Assembly (NCBI GenBank): GCA_024235015.1
Contig: JACKNG010000001.1
Span: forward strand, 558,001-622,000
DNA from: Gammaproteobacteria bacterium
GTDB lineage: Bacteria > Pseudomonadota > Gammaproteobacteria > Ga0077536
Direction: 5' to 3'
DNA: 64,000 nucleotides
Shown here: positions 57,916-64,000 of the stretch, piece after piece
Numbering within the stretch: the stretch's first letter is position 1
Layout of the letters: every line of letters begins with the position of its first letter
The notes under the pieces: model-generated
The model's input: only the letters and a program-made list of their open reading frames with translations
Told to the model about the DNA's origin: nothing
Database searches by the model: none
Made by a program: the position numbers and the translations under genes

Positions 57916-58741
57916 GGCGGCGACCCGCAACGCGGCGCTGCTGCCGCGACCCTGGCGGGTGGTGGCGGCGAGTCGCGAGAGCCACGACGTCGTCACCCTC
58001 GAACTCGAATCGGCCGCCGGCGAAACCTCGGCCTGGCAACCCGGTCAGTTCAACATGCTCTACGCCTTCGGCATCGGCGAAGTGCCGATCTCCTTCTCCG
58101 GCGGCGACCCGCGGCGCCTGCGCCATTCGATTCGCGAGGTCGGCACGGTCAGTCGCGCCCTGGCCGGGCTCGTCCCCGGCACCCTGGCCGGCGTGCGCGG
58201 CCCTTACGGCAGCGCCTGGCCGCTGGATGCCGCGCGCGGCGGCGACGTCGTCATCGCCGCCGGCGGCATCGGCCTGGCCCCGCTGAAACCCCTGGTCGAG
58301 CGTATCTGCGCCGAACGCAATGATTTCGGCAGCGTCAGCCTGCTCTACGGCGCGCGCACCCCCGTCGACCGCCTGTTCGGCGCCTGCCTGGCCGACTGGC
58401 GTGCGCAGGGCATCGACGTCGCCGAGACCGTCGACCATGCCGATGCCGGCTGGACCGGCCAGGTCGGCGTGGTCACCACCCTGGTGCGGCGCGCGCGCTT
58501 CGATCCCGCGACCACCCGCGCCTTCCTGTGCGGCCCCGAGATCATGATGCGTTTCACCGCGCTCGAACTCGAACGCGCCGGGCTCGCGCCCACCGCCATC
58601 GCGCTGTCGATGGAGCGCAACATGCAGTGCGCGCTGGGCTGGTGCGGGCACTGCCAGCTCGGGCCCTGGTTCGTCTGCCTCGACGGCCCGGTGTTCGACT
58701 GGCCGCGGATGCGCGAGCTGATGATGGTGCGCGGCCTGTGA
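57899..58741 (+). CDS. hydG: Group 3b hydrogenase gamma subunit (FAD/NAD(P)H reductase)
   Basis: The protein has 280 residues. The FAD domain has WQPGQFNMLYAFGIGEVPIS and RHSIREVGTVSRAL. The NAD(P) domain has VVIAAGGIGLAPLKPLVERI and VSLLYGARTPVDRLF. A [2Fe-2S] site lies near the C-terminus: ERNMQCALGWCGHCQLG plus a later Cys in WFVCLDGP, spacing as in dihydroorotate dehydrogenase PyrK and ferredoxin-NADP reductase (Nfn) subunits. It passes electrons between HydB and NADP(H). The start overlaps the CNB gene and the stop overlaps hydD (GTGA). Confidence 0.93.
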   Translation: MATVAEAATRNAALLPRPWRVVAASRESHDVVTLELESAAGETSAWQPGQFNMLYAFGIGEVPISFSGGDPRRLRHSIREVGTVSRALAGLVPGTLAGVRGPYGSAWPLDAARGGDVVIAAGGIGLAPLKPLVERICAERNDFGSVSLLYGARTPVDRLFGACLADWRAQGIDVAETVDHADAGWTGQVGVVTTLVRRARFDPATTRAFLCGPEIMMRFTALELERAGLAPTAIALSMERNMQCALGWCGHCQLGPWFVCLDGPVFDWPRMRELMMVRGL

Positions 58742-59538
58742 GCGGCGCGCGGCCACGCCTGGCGGTGTGGAAGTTCGCCTCCTGCGACGGCTGCCAGCTG
58801 TCCCTGCTCGACTGCGAGGACGAGCTGCTCGCCGTTGCCGGCAAGCTCGACATCGCCAACTTCCCCGAGGCCTCCAGCGCGGTGTCCGAGGGGCCCTACG
58901 ACCTCTCGCTGGTGGAGGGCTCGATCACCACGCCGCACGATGCCGAGCGCATCCAGGCGGTACGCCGCCAGTCACGCGTCCTCGTCACCATCGGCGCCTG
59001 CGCCACCGCCGGGGGCATCCAGGCGCTGCGCAACTTCGCCGACGTCGACGATTTCCTGCGTGCCGTCTACGCCACCCCGGCCTACATCTCGACCCTGGCC
59101 ACCTCGACGGCCATCGGCGATCACGTCGCGGTCGACTACGAGCTGCGCGGCTGTCCGATCAACAAAGCCCAGTTGCTGGACGTCATCGGCGCCTTCCTCG
59201 CCGGGCGCCGGCCGCGCGTGAGTTCGGCCAGCGTGTGCACGGAGTGCAAGCGCCGCGGCACGGTGTGCGTGATGGTCGCGCACGGCGCCGCCTGCCTCGG
59301 CCCCGTCACCCACGCCGGTTGCGGCGCGCTGTGCCCGGCCTACGATCGCCCCTGTTACGGCTGCTTCGGGCCGAAGGAGCTGGCCAACGCGGCGGCGCTG
59401 GCGGCGCATGCCGAGGGCGCGCTGGGCGCAGACCGCGCAACGATGACGCGTGCCTTCCACACCTTCAACGCCTGGGCCGAGCCGTTCCGCTCGCTGTCGC
59501 GCCACGGCGAACCGCCGCCGGAGCCCGGCCATGACTGA
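58738..59538 (+). CDS. hydD: Group 3b hydrogenase small (delta) subunit
   Basis: The protein has 266 residues, starting at GTG 58738 in the hydG stop (GTGA). Proximal-cluster ligands are in AVWKFASCDGCQLSLLDCED (C16, C19), with TIGACATAGGIQALR and ELRGCPINKAQLLD as further ligands. The C-terminal half has a Cys-rich region (CTECKRRGTVC, CLGPVTHAGCGALCP, CYGCFG) for medial and distal [4Fe-4S] clusters. There is no Tat signal, as expected for a cytoplasmic group 3 enzyme. It forms the heterodimer core with HydA. Confidence 0.94.
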   Translation: MSGARPRLAVWKFASCDGCQLSLLDCEDELLAVAGKLDIANFPEASSAVSEGPYDLSLVEGSITTPHDAERIQAVRRQSRVLVTIGACATAGGIQALRNFADVDDFLRAVYATPAYISTLATSTAIGDHVAVDYELRGCPINKAQLLDVIGAFLAGRRPRVSSASVCTECKRRGTVCVMVAHGAACLGPVTHAGCGALCPAYDRPCYGCFGPKELANAAALAAHAEGALGADRATMTRAFHTFNAWAEPFRSLSRHGEPPPEPGHD

Positions 59539-60823
59539 ACGCCGCCGCATCCAGGTCGACTACCTCGCCCGCGTCGAGGGCGAGGGTGCGCTCGACGTCG
59601 TCATCGATGGTGAGCGGGTCAGCAACGTGAGCCTGCGCATCTTCGAGCCGCCGCGCTTCTTCGAGGGCTTCCTGCGCGGCCGCGACTTCCGCGAGGCGCC
59701 GGACATCACCGCGCGCATCTGCGGCATCTGCCCGGTGGCCTACCAGATGAGCGCGGTGCACGCGCTCGAACAACTCTGCGGGGTCACGGTCGACGGTCCC
59801 CTGCGCACCCTGCGCCGCCTGCTCTACTGCGGCGAGTGGATCGAGAGCCACACGTTGCACGTCTACATGCTGCACGCACCCGATTTCCTCGGCCGTCACA
59901 GCGTGGTCGAGCTGGCCCAGGACGCACCGCAGATGGTCGAACGGGGCCTGCGCCTGAAGAAGGCCGGCAATGCCATCGTCGCCCTGCTCGGCGGCCGCGA
60001 GGTGCATCCGATCAACGTGCGGGTGGGTGGCTTCTGGAAGATCCCGGCGCCGGCCGAGTTCCGCGCCCTGGGCGAAACCCTGCGCGCCGCGCGCGAGGAT
60101 GCCCTGGCCACCGTCGAGTGGGTCGCCGGCTTCGACTTCCCCGATTTCGAGCGCGACTACGAGCTGGTCAGCCTGCGCCATGCCGACGAGTACCCCTTCA
60201 ACGAGGGCCGCATCGTCAGCAACCGCGGGCTCGACATCGACCAGCGCGACTACCACGCCCACTTCGAGGAACATCACGTCGAACACTCGACGGCCCTGCA
60301 CTGCCGCCTGCGCGAACGCGGCCATTACCACGTCGGCCCGCTGGCGCGTTTCGCGCTGAACTTCGACCGCCTGCGTCCGGCGGCACGCGAGGCGGCCACG
60401 CGCGCCGGCATCGGCGCCACCGTGCGCAACCCGTTCAAGAGCATCATCGTGCGCGCGGTGGAGGTGGTGCAGGCCATCGACGAGGCGATCGCCATCATCG
60501 ACGGCCTCGAGCTGCCGCCGGCGCCGGCCGTCGACGTCACGCCGCGCGCCGGCACCGGGCTCGCCGCGACCGAGGCGCCGCGCGGTCTACTGCACCACAC
60601 CTACCGCATCGATGCGGCCGGCCTCATCGAGCATGCCCAGATCGTGCCGCCGACCTCGCAGAACCAGGCCAGCATCGAGGACGACCTGGCCGCATTCATC
60701 GCCCCGCGCGTGGCCCTCGCCGACGACGCCCTGCGCTGGCAGTGCGAGCAGGCGGTGCGCAACTACGACCCCTGCATCTCGTGCTCGACCCATTTCCTGC
60801 AACTGAGCGTCGAGCGGCGATGA
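59531..60823 (+). CDS. hydA: Group 3b [NiFe]-hydrogenase large (alpha) subunit
   Basis: The protein has 430 residues from ATG 59531, overlapping hydD by 8 bases. The Ni-Fe ligands are intact: L1 ARICGICPVAYQMSA (C64, C67) and L2 NYDPCISCSTHFLQ (C415, C418, H421). After His421 only nine residues remain (FLQLSVERR), which would be the C-terminal peptide removed by the maturation protease encoded next. EVHPINVRVGGFWKIP is another family signature. It oxidises H2 or reduces protons reversibly with NADP(H) through HydDGB. Confidence 0.96.
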   Translation: MTERRRIQVDYLARVEGEGALDVVIDGERVSNVSLRIFEPPRFFEGFLRGRDFREAPDITARICGICPVAYQMSAVHALEQLCGVTVDGPLRTLRRLLYCGEWIESHTLHVYMLHAPDFLGRHSVVELAQDAPQMVERGLRLKKAGNAIVALLGGREVHPINVRVGGFWKIPAPAEFRALGETLRAAREDALATVEWVAGFDFPDFERDYELVSLRHADEYPFNEGRIVSNRGLDIDQRDYHAHFEEHHVEHSTALHCRLRERGHYHVGPLARFALNFDRLRPAAREAATRAGIGATVRNPFKSIIVRAVEVVQAIDEAIAIIDGLELPPAPAVDVTPRAGTGLAATEAPRGLLHHTYRIDAAGLIEHAQIVPPTSQNQASIEDDLAAFIAPRVALADDALRWQCEQAVRNYDPCISCSTHFLQLSVERR

Positions 60824-61290
60824 ACACGGTGACGGTGATCGGTATCGGCAACCGCGACCGCGGCGACGACGCCGCCGGGCCGGCGGTGATCGACGCCCTC
60901 GCCGCCGCGCCACCGCCGGGTGCTCGCCTGCTCACCGCGCCGGGCGACATGCTCGCCCTGCTCGACCTGTGGGGCGACGCCGGGCACGTCATCCTGGTCG
61001 ATGCCATGGCCGCGCAGGCTGCGCCGGGCCGGGTGCTGCGCCTCGATGCCGGCGACGCGGCGCTTACCACCGCACTCGGCAACTTCGCCTCCAGCCATGC
61101 CTTCGACCTGGCCGAGGCGATCGAACTCGGCCGCGCGCTCGGCCGCCTGCCGTCGCGCCTCGTGATCTACGGCATCGAGGGCGAACACTTCGATCACGGC
61201 CAGCCGCCCGGTGCGGCGGTACAGGCCGCGGTGGCCGAGGTCGGGCAGCGCATCCGTGCGGAGGTGGGGACATGCACGAAGCATCCCTGA
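60820..61290 (+). CDS. Hydrogenase maturation protease
   Basis: The protein has 156 residues from ATG 60820, inside the hydA stop (ATGA). It belongs to the HycI/HoxW/FrhD family: VTVIGIGNRDRGDDAAGPAV (first acidic metal ligand), VILVDAMAAQAAPG (second, Asp) and SSHAFDLAEAIELGRAL (His). It uses the bound Ni as recognition and cleaves the short C-terminal peptide of HydA. Its place directly after hydA fits a dedicated protease. Confidence 0.92.
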   Translation: MNTVTVIGIGNRDRGDDAAGPAVIDALAAAPPPGARLLTAPGDMLALLDLWGDAGHVILVDAMAAQAAPGRVLRLDAGDAALTTALGNFASSHAFDLAEAIELGRALGRLPSRLVIYGIEGEHFDHGQPPGAAVQAAVAEVGQRIRAEVGTCTKHP

Positions 61291-61532
61291 TGCGCGCCCT
61301 CATGCGCGGCCTGCTCGACGCAGCGGCGCAGAACCAGGCGACCCGGGTGACGGCGGTCACGGTGCGCCTCGGCGCGTTGTCGCACATGTCGCCGGGCCAT
61401 TTCCGCGAGCACTTCGAGCAGGCCGCGGCCGGCACCATCGCCGCCGGCGCGCGCATCGAGACCATCGCCGAGAGCGACATCGCGAGCCCGACCGCGGCCG
61501 ATGTCGTCCTCGAAGCCTTCGAATGCGAATGA
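61272..61532 (+). CDS. hypA: HypA-like nickel chaperone lacking the zinc-binding motif
   Basis: The protein has 86 residues from ATG 61272, overlapping the protease gene by 19 bases. The nickel-binding N-terminus M-H-E is exact (MHEASLMRALMRGLLDAAAQ), followed by VTAVTVRLGALSHMSPGHFR-EHFEQ. Standard HypA has about 113 residues with two C-x-x-C pairs forming a structural zinc site. Here the segment ends IETIAESDIASPTAADVVLE with only one Cys (near the end). It is thus either a natural zinc-less HypA or has lost the site. It still overlaps hypF by ATGA and keeps the family start. Confidence 0.85.
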   Translation: MHEASLMRALMRGLLDAAAQNQATRVTAVTVRLGALSHMSPGHFREHFEQAAAGTIAAGARIETIAESDIASPTAADVVLEAFECE

Positions 61533-63754
61533 ACCCCGCACCGTCTGCCGAGCGCCTGCACATCGTCGTCCACGGCGCCGTGCAGGGCGTCGGCTTCCGG
61601 CCCCACGTCTATCGCCTGGCGCGTGAACTGGCCCTCGACGGCTGGGTACGCAACCACGCCGACACGGTCGAGATCGAGGCCCAGGGCGCGGGCGTGCACG
61701 AGATGCTGGCCCGGCTCGCAGCCGCGCCACCGGCCCACGCGCGCATCGAACGCGTGGAGTGGCGTGCCCTGCCGCCGCTGGCCGCGCGCGGCTTCAGCAT
61801 CGCGCCGAGCGTCGGCGCCACCCCCGCAGTGCCCCGCGTGCAGCCCGATCTCGCGCCCTGCCCGGCCTGCCTGGCCGAGATCGACGACCCGACGAGTCGC
61901 TTTCACCGCTATCCGTTCACCAACTGCAGCAGTTGCGGGCCGCGCTACTCCATTCTCGATGCCCTGCCCTACGACCGCGCGAGCACCGCGATGGCCGGCT
62001 TCACCCTGTGCGCGGCCTGCCGGGCCGACTACGACGATGCCACGGGCCGGCGCTTCCATGCCCAGCCCACGGCCTGCCCGGCCTGTGGGCCGCGCCTGCA
62101 GTTCACGCCGGCGGACGCCGCAGCGGTGACCGCGGGCGCTGCCGCGCTGGACGCCGCCTGCGCCTGCCTGCGCGACGGCGCTATCCTCGCCGTCAAGGGC
62201 GTCGGCGGTTACCAGCTCGTCGCCGACGCCACCCGCCACGACATCGTCGAACGCCTGCGCCGGCGCAAGCGCCGCCCGCACAAGCCCCTTGCCCTGCTCG
62301 TCGCGGACTGCGCCGGGGCCGCCGCCCTGAGCAAGCTGAGCGAGGCAGAGGCCGCGCTACTGGCCAGCCCGGCCGCGCCCATCGTGCTGCTCGAGCGCCG
62401 TGACGACGCCGCCCTGCCAGCGGCCATCGCCCCCGGCCTCGCCACCGTGGGCCTGATGCTGCCGGCCTCGCCCCTGCATCACCTGCTCGCACGGGCGGTG
62501 CAGCGCCCCCTGGTCTGCACCAGCGGCAACCGCGCCGAGGAACCCATCGCGATCGACGCCGACGACGCCCGCTCCCGCCTCGCCGGCATCGCCGACGCCT
62601 GGCTCGACCACGACCGCCCCATCCTGCGCGCGCTGGACGACTCGGTGATGCGTATCGTCGACGGCGCGCCGCAATGCCTGCGCGCCGGGCGCGGCCTGGC
62701 GCCCGTGGTCCTGGAGACGAGCGTCGATACCCCGCTGCTGGCCTGCGGCGGCCAGCTCAAGAACACCGTGGCGGTGGCGGCCGACGGCCGCGTCGTCGTC
62801 GGCCAGCACCTCGGTGACCTCGACGATGCCCTCACCCTCGATGCCATGCACGCGGCGGCCGCCGACCTGCAGCGTTTTCACCGCGTCGCGCCACGGGCCG
62901 CCGCGGTCGACCTGCATCCGGACTATGCCGGCGATGCCGACGGCCCCGCTGGTACGCTGCCACGCCGACGCGTGCAGCACCACCTCGCCCACGCGCTCGC
63001 GGTGATGCTCGAACACGGCCTCGACGGCCCGCTGCTCGCGGTGACCTGGGACGGCAACGGCCTCGGCGCGGACGGCGGCCTGTGGGGCGGCGAGTTCCTG
63101 GAGGTGTGCCGCGCGCCCGCCCCGTCCTGGCGGCGGGTTGCCCACCTGCGCGACTTCGCCCTGCCCGGCGGCGACGCCGCGGCACGCGACCCACGCCGTG
63201 CGCTCGCCGGGATCCTGTGGGCGATCCCCGGCTTGCGCGGGCGCGTGCCCACGGCCTTCCGGCCCGCGCTGGAACGCGGGCTCAACGCGCCACGCACGAC
63301 GAGTATCGGGCGCCTGTTCGATGCCGTCGCCGCCCTGGCCGGTTTCGACGGCATACAGAGTTACGAGGGCCAGGCCGCCGGCCTGCTCGAACACTGCGCC
63401 GTCGACGGTGCGGGCGAGCCCTACCCCCTGCCCTGCGTGGACGGCGTGCTCGACTTCGCCCCCCTGGTCGAGGCGCTGTGCGCCGAAGCCGCGGCCGGCG
63501 CTTCGGCCGGTCACCTGAGTGCACGCTTCCACGCCGCGCTGGTCGCCGCCATCGTCGAACGCGCGGCGGCGCTCGGCCACCGCGACGTCGTGCTGGGCGG
63601 CGGCTGCTTCCAGAACCGGCGCCTCAGCGAAGCCGCGGCCGCGGCCCTGCGCGCCAGCGGTCACCGCGTCCACCTCGCCCGGCGCCTGCCACCCCACGAC
63701 GGCGCGCTCGCCGCCGGCCAGGTCGCCGCGGTGGCGGCGGGGTTCGTCGCCTGA
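61529..63754 (+). CDS. hypF: Carbamoyltransferase HypF
   Basis: The protein has 741 residues; ATG 61529 in the hypA stop (ATGA) is used, ATG 61523 also being in frame. Domains in order: acylphosphatase (about 10-95, VHGAVQGVGFRPHVYRLARE), zinc fingers (CPACLAEIDD...CSSCGPRYS and CAACRADYDD...CPACGPRLQ, about 108-185), a YrdC-like domain (LAVKGVGGYQLVADATRHD, HKPLALLVAD, CTSGNRAEEPIAID) and a Kae1-like domain (LLACGGQLKNTVAV, VQHHLAHALAVMLE, LAVTWDGNGLGADGGLWGGE, VVLGGGCFQNRRL). It makes the thiocarbamate on HypE that becomes the cyanide ligand of the active site. Full length. Confidence 0.95.
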   Translation: MNPAPSAERLHIVVHGAVQGVGFRPHVYRLARELALDGWVRNHADTVEIEAQGAGVHEMLARLAAAPPAHARIERVEWRALPPLAARGFSIAPSVGATPAVPRVQPDLAPCPACLAEIDDPTSRFHRYPFTNCSSCGPRYSILDALPYDRASTAMAGFTLCAACRADYDDATGRRFHAQPTACPACGPRLQFTPADAAAVTAGAAALDAACACLRDGAILAVKGVGGYQLVADATRHDIVERLRRRKRRPHKPLALLVADCAGAAALSKLSEAEAALLASPAAPIVLLERRDDAALPAAIAPGLATVGLMLPASPLHHLLARAVQRPLVCTSGNRAEEPIAIDADDARSRLAGIADAWLDHDRPILRALDDSVMRIVDGAPQCLRAGRGLAPVVLETSVDTPLLACGGQLKNTVAVAADGRVVVGQHLGDLDDALTLDAMHAAAADLQRFHRVAPRAAAVDLHPDYAGDADGPAGTLPRRRVQHHLAHALAVMLEHGLDGPLLAVTWDGNGLGADGGLWGGEFLEVCRAPAPSWRRVAHLRDFALPGGDAAARDPRRALAGILWAIPGLRGRVPTAFRPALERGLNAPRTTSIGRLFDAVAALAGFDGIQSYEGQAAGLLEHCAVDGAGEPYPLPCVDGVLDFAPLVEALCAEAAAGASAGHLSARFHAALVAAIVERAAALGHRDVVLGGGCFQNRRLSEAAAAALRASGHRVHLARRLPPHDGALAAGQVAAVAAGFVA

Positions 63755-63996
63755 TGTGCCTGGCCGTACCCGGGCGCGTGATCGCCATCCTCGACGACGC
63801 GCCGCTGACCCGTCGCGCCGAGGTCGATTTCGGCGGCGTGCGCACCACGATCAACCTCGCCTTCGTACCCGAGGCAGCGGTCGGCGACTACGTGCTGGCC
63901 CACGTCGGCGTCGCCATCGCCCGCCTCGACCCGGACGTCGCGAGACGCACCCTGGCCGAACTCGGCGCGCCCGCACCGCCGGAGCCGGCGGCGTGA
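63754..63996 (+). CDS. hypC: Hydrogenase assembly chaperone HypC
   Basis: The protein has 80 residues from ATG 63754, overlapping the hypF stop (TGATG). The N-terminal MCLAVPGRVI is the invariant HypC/HybG signature, with Cys2 binding the Fe(CN)2CO moiety together with HypD. EVDFGGVRTTINLAFVPEAA and VGDYVLAHVGVAIARLD complete the small barrel. Length is normal. Confidence 0.95.
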   Translation: MCLAVPGRVIAILDDAPLTRRAEVDFGGVRTTINLAFVPEAAVGDYVLAHVGVAIARLDPDVARRTLAELGAPAPPEPAA

Positions 63997-64000
63997 GGTT
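63993..64000 (+). CDS. hypD: Possible start of hypD (cut by window edge)
   Basis: GTG at 63993 overlaps the hypC stop (GTGA) and continues AGG TT to the window end. By operon logic (hypA-F-C are followed by hypD and hypE) and by the overlap habit of this operon, it probably opens hypD. Only eight bases are visible, so this is context only. Confidence 0.3.

Noticed and set aside
1..64000. tRNA, rRNA, CRISPR, prophage or integron
   Set aside because: No cloverleaf-like segment, no regularly spaced repeats, no integrase or transposase was found on either strand by reading.

Overview
The window is about 70% G+C, densely coding, and read on both strands with many ATGA, GTGA and TGATG overlaps. 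No rRNA, tRNA, CRISPR array, transposase or phage gene is visible. The gene set points to a free-living, metabolically versatile, probably halotolerant gammaproteobacterium: a two-domain polyphosphate:AMP phosphotransferase, an N-type ATPase, a SoxYZ-like quinoprotein carrier, a group 3b [NiFe]-hydrogenase, sigma32-type promoters, and MscL plus MscS channels. I cannot fix genus or family from the sequence alone.

Layout, left to right. 1-1701 (-) is a short operon with a SoxYZ-like carrier, a membrane protein and a truncated MBL-fold hydrolase, followed by a GNAT acetyltransferase. 2374-5504 (+) holds a DUF1538 membrane protein made of two homologous halves, translationally coupled to a protein with three apparent PII-like modules. 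5517-6866 has a LysR regulator divergent from a 51-residue secreted peptide gene that is closed by an intrinsic terminator. 6893-25361 is a mixed catabolic and stress region: Rieske oxygenase, epoxide hydrolase, nitroreductase, MscL, two molybdopterin oxidoreductases, three alpha/beta hydrolases counting the epoxide hydrolase, PsiE-like, CMD, ceramidase-like and rhodanese proteins, an MFS transporter, Pap, a degenerate cyclase-FHA protein and MscS. 25390-28374 combines a FecR-SPOR protein with a protein-quality island: two divergent Hsp20 genes with back-to-back sigma32 promoters and an exported isoaspartyl methyltransferase.

28387-35003 (-) is a complete N-ATPase operon in the order atpD-C-Q-R-B-E-F-A-G. 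35127-42353 carries a Nu-class GST, a methyltransferase, HtpX, a two-component system, an AEC transporter, an LLM flavoprotein and RidA. 42494-45500 is an orphan CbbQ/NorQ-CbbO/NorD activation pair. 45617-49427 contains an FAH-family hydrolase, a diguanylate cyclase, an exported dienelactone hydrolase and a CBS-pair protein. 49536-56171 (+) is an acyl-CoA carboxylase cluster: enoyl-CoA hydratase, AtuA-like protein, biotin carboxylase, separate biotin carrier, carboxyltransferase and an NTF2-like protein. 56274-64000 (+) is a group 3b hydrogenase operon hydB-(CNB protein)-hydG-hydD-hydA-protease-hypA-hypF-hypC, with a likely hypD start cut off by the window edge.

The best candidates for an undescribed system are the DUF1538/triple-PII pair, which looks like a nucleotide-regulated membrane transport module, and the cyclic-nucleotide-binding-fold protein inserted between the beta and gamma genes of the hydrogenase. 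The DUF1538 pair, the N-ATPase and the two mechanosensitive channels together suggest a cell that invests heavily in ion and osmotic control; this is inference.
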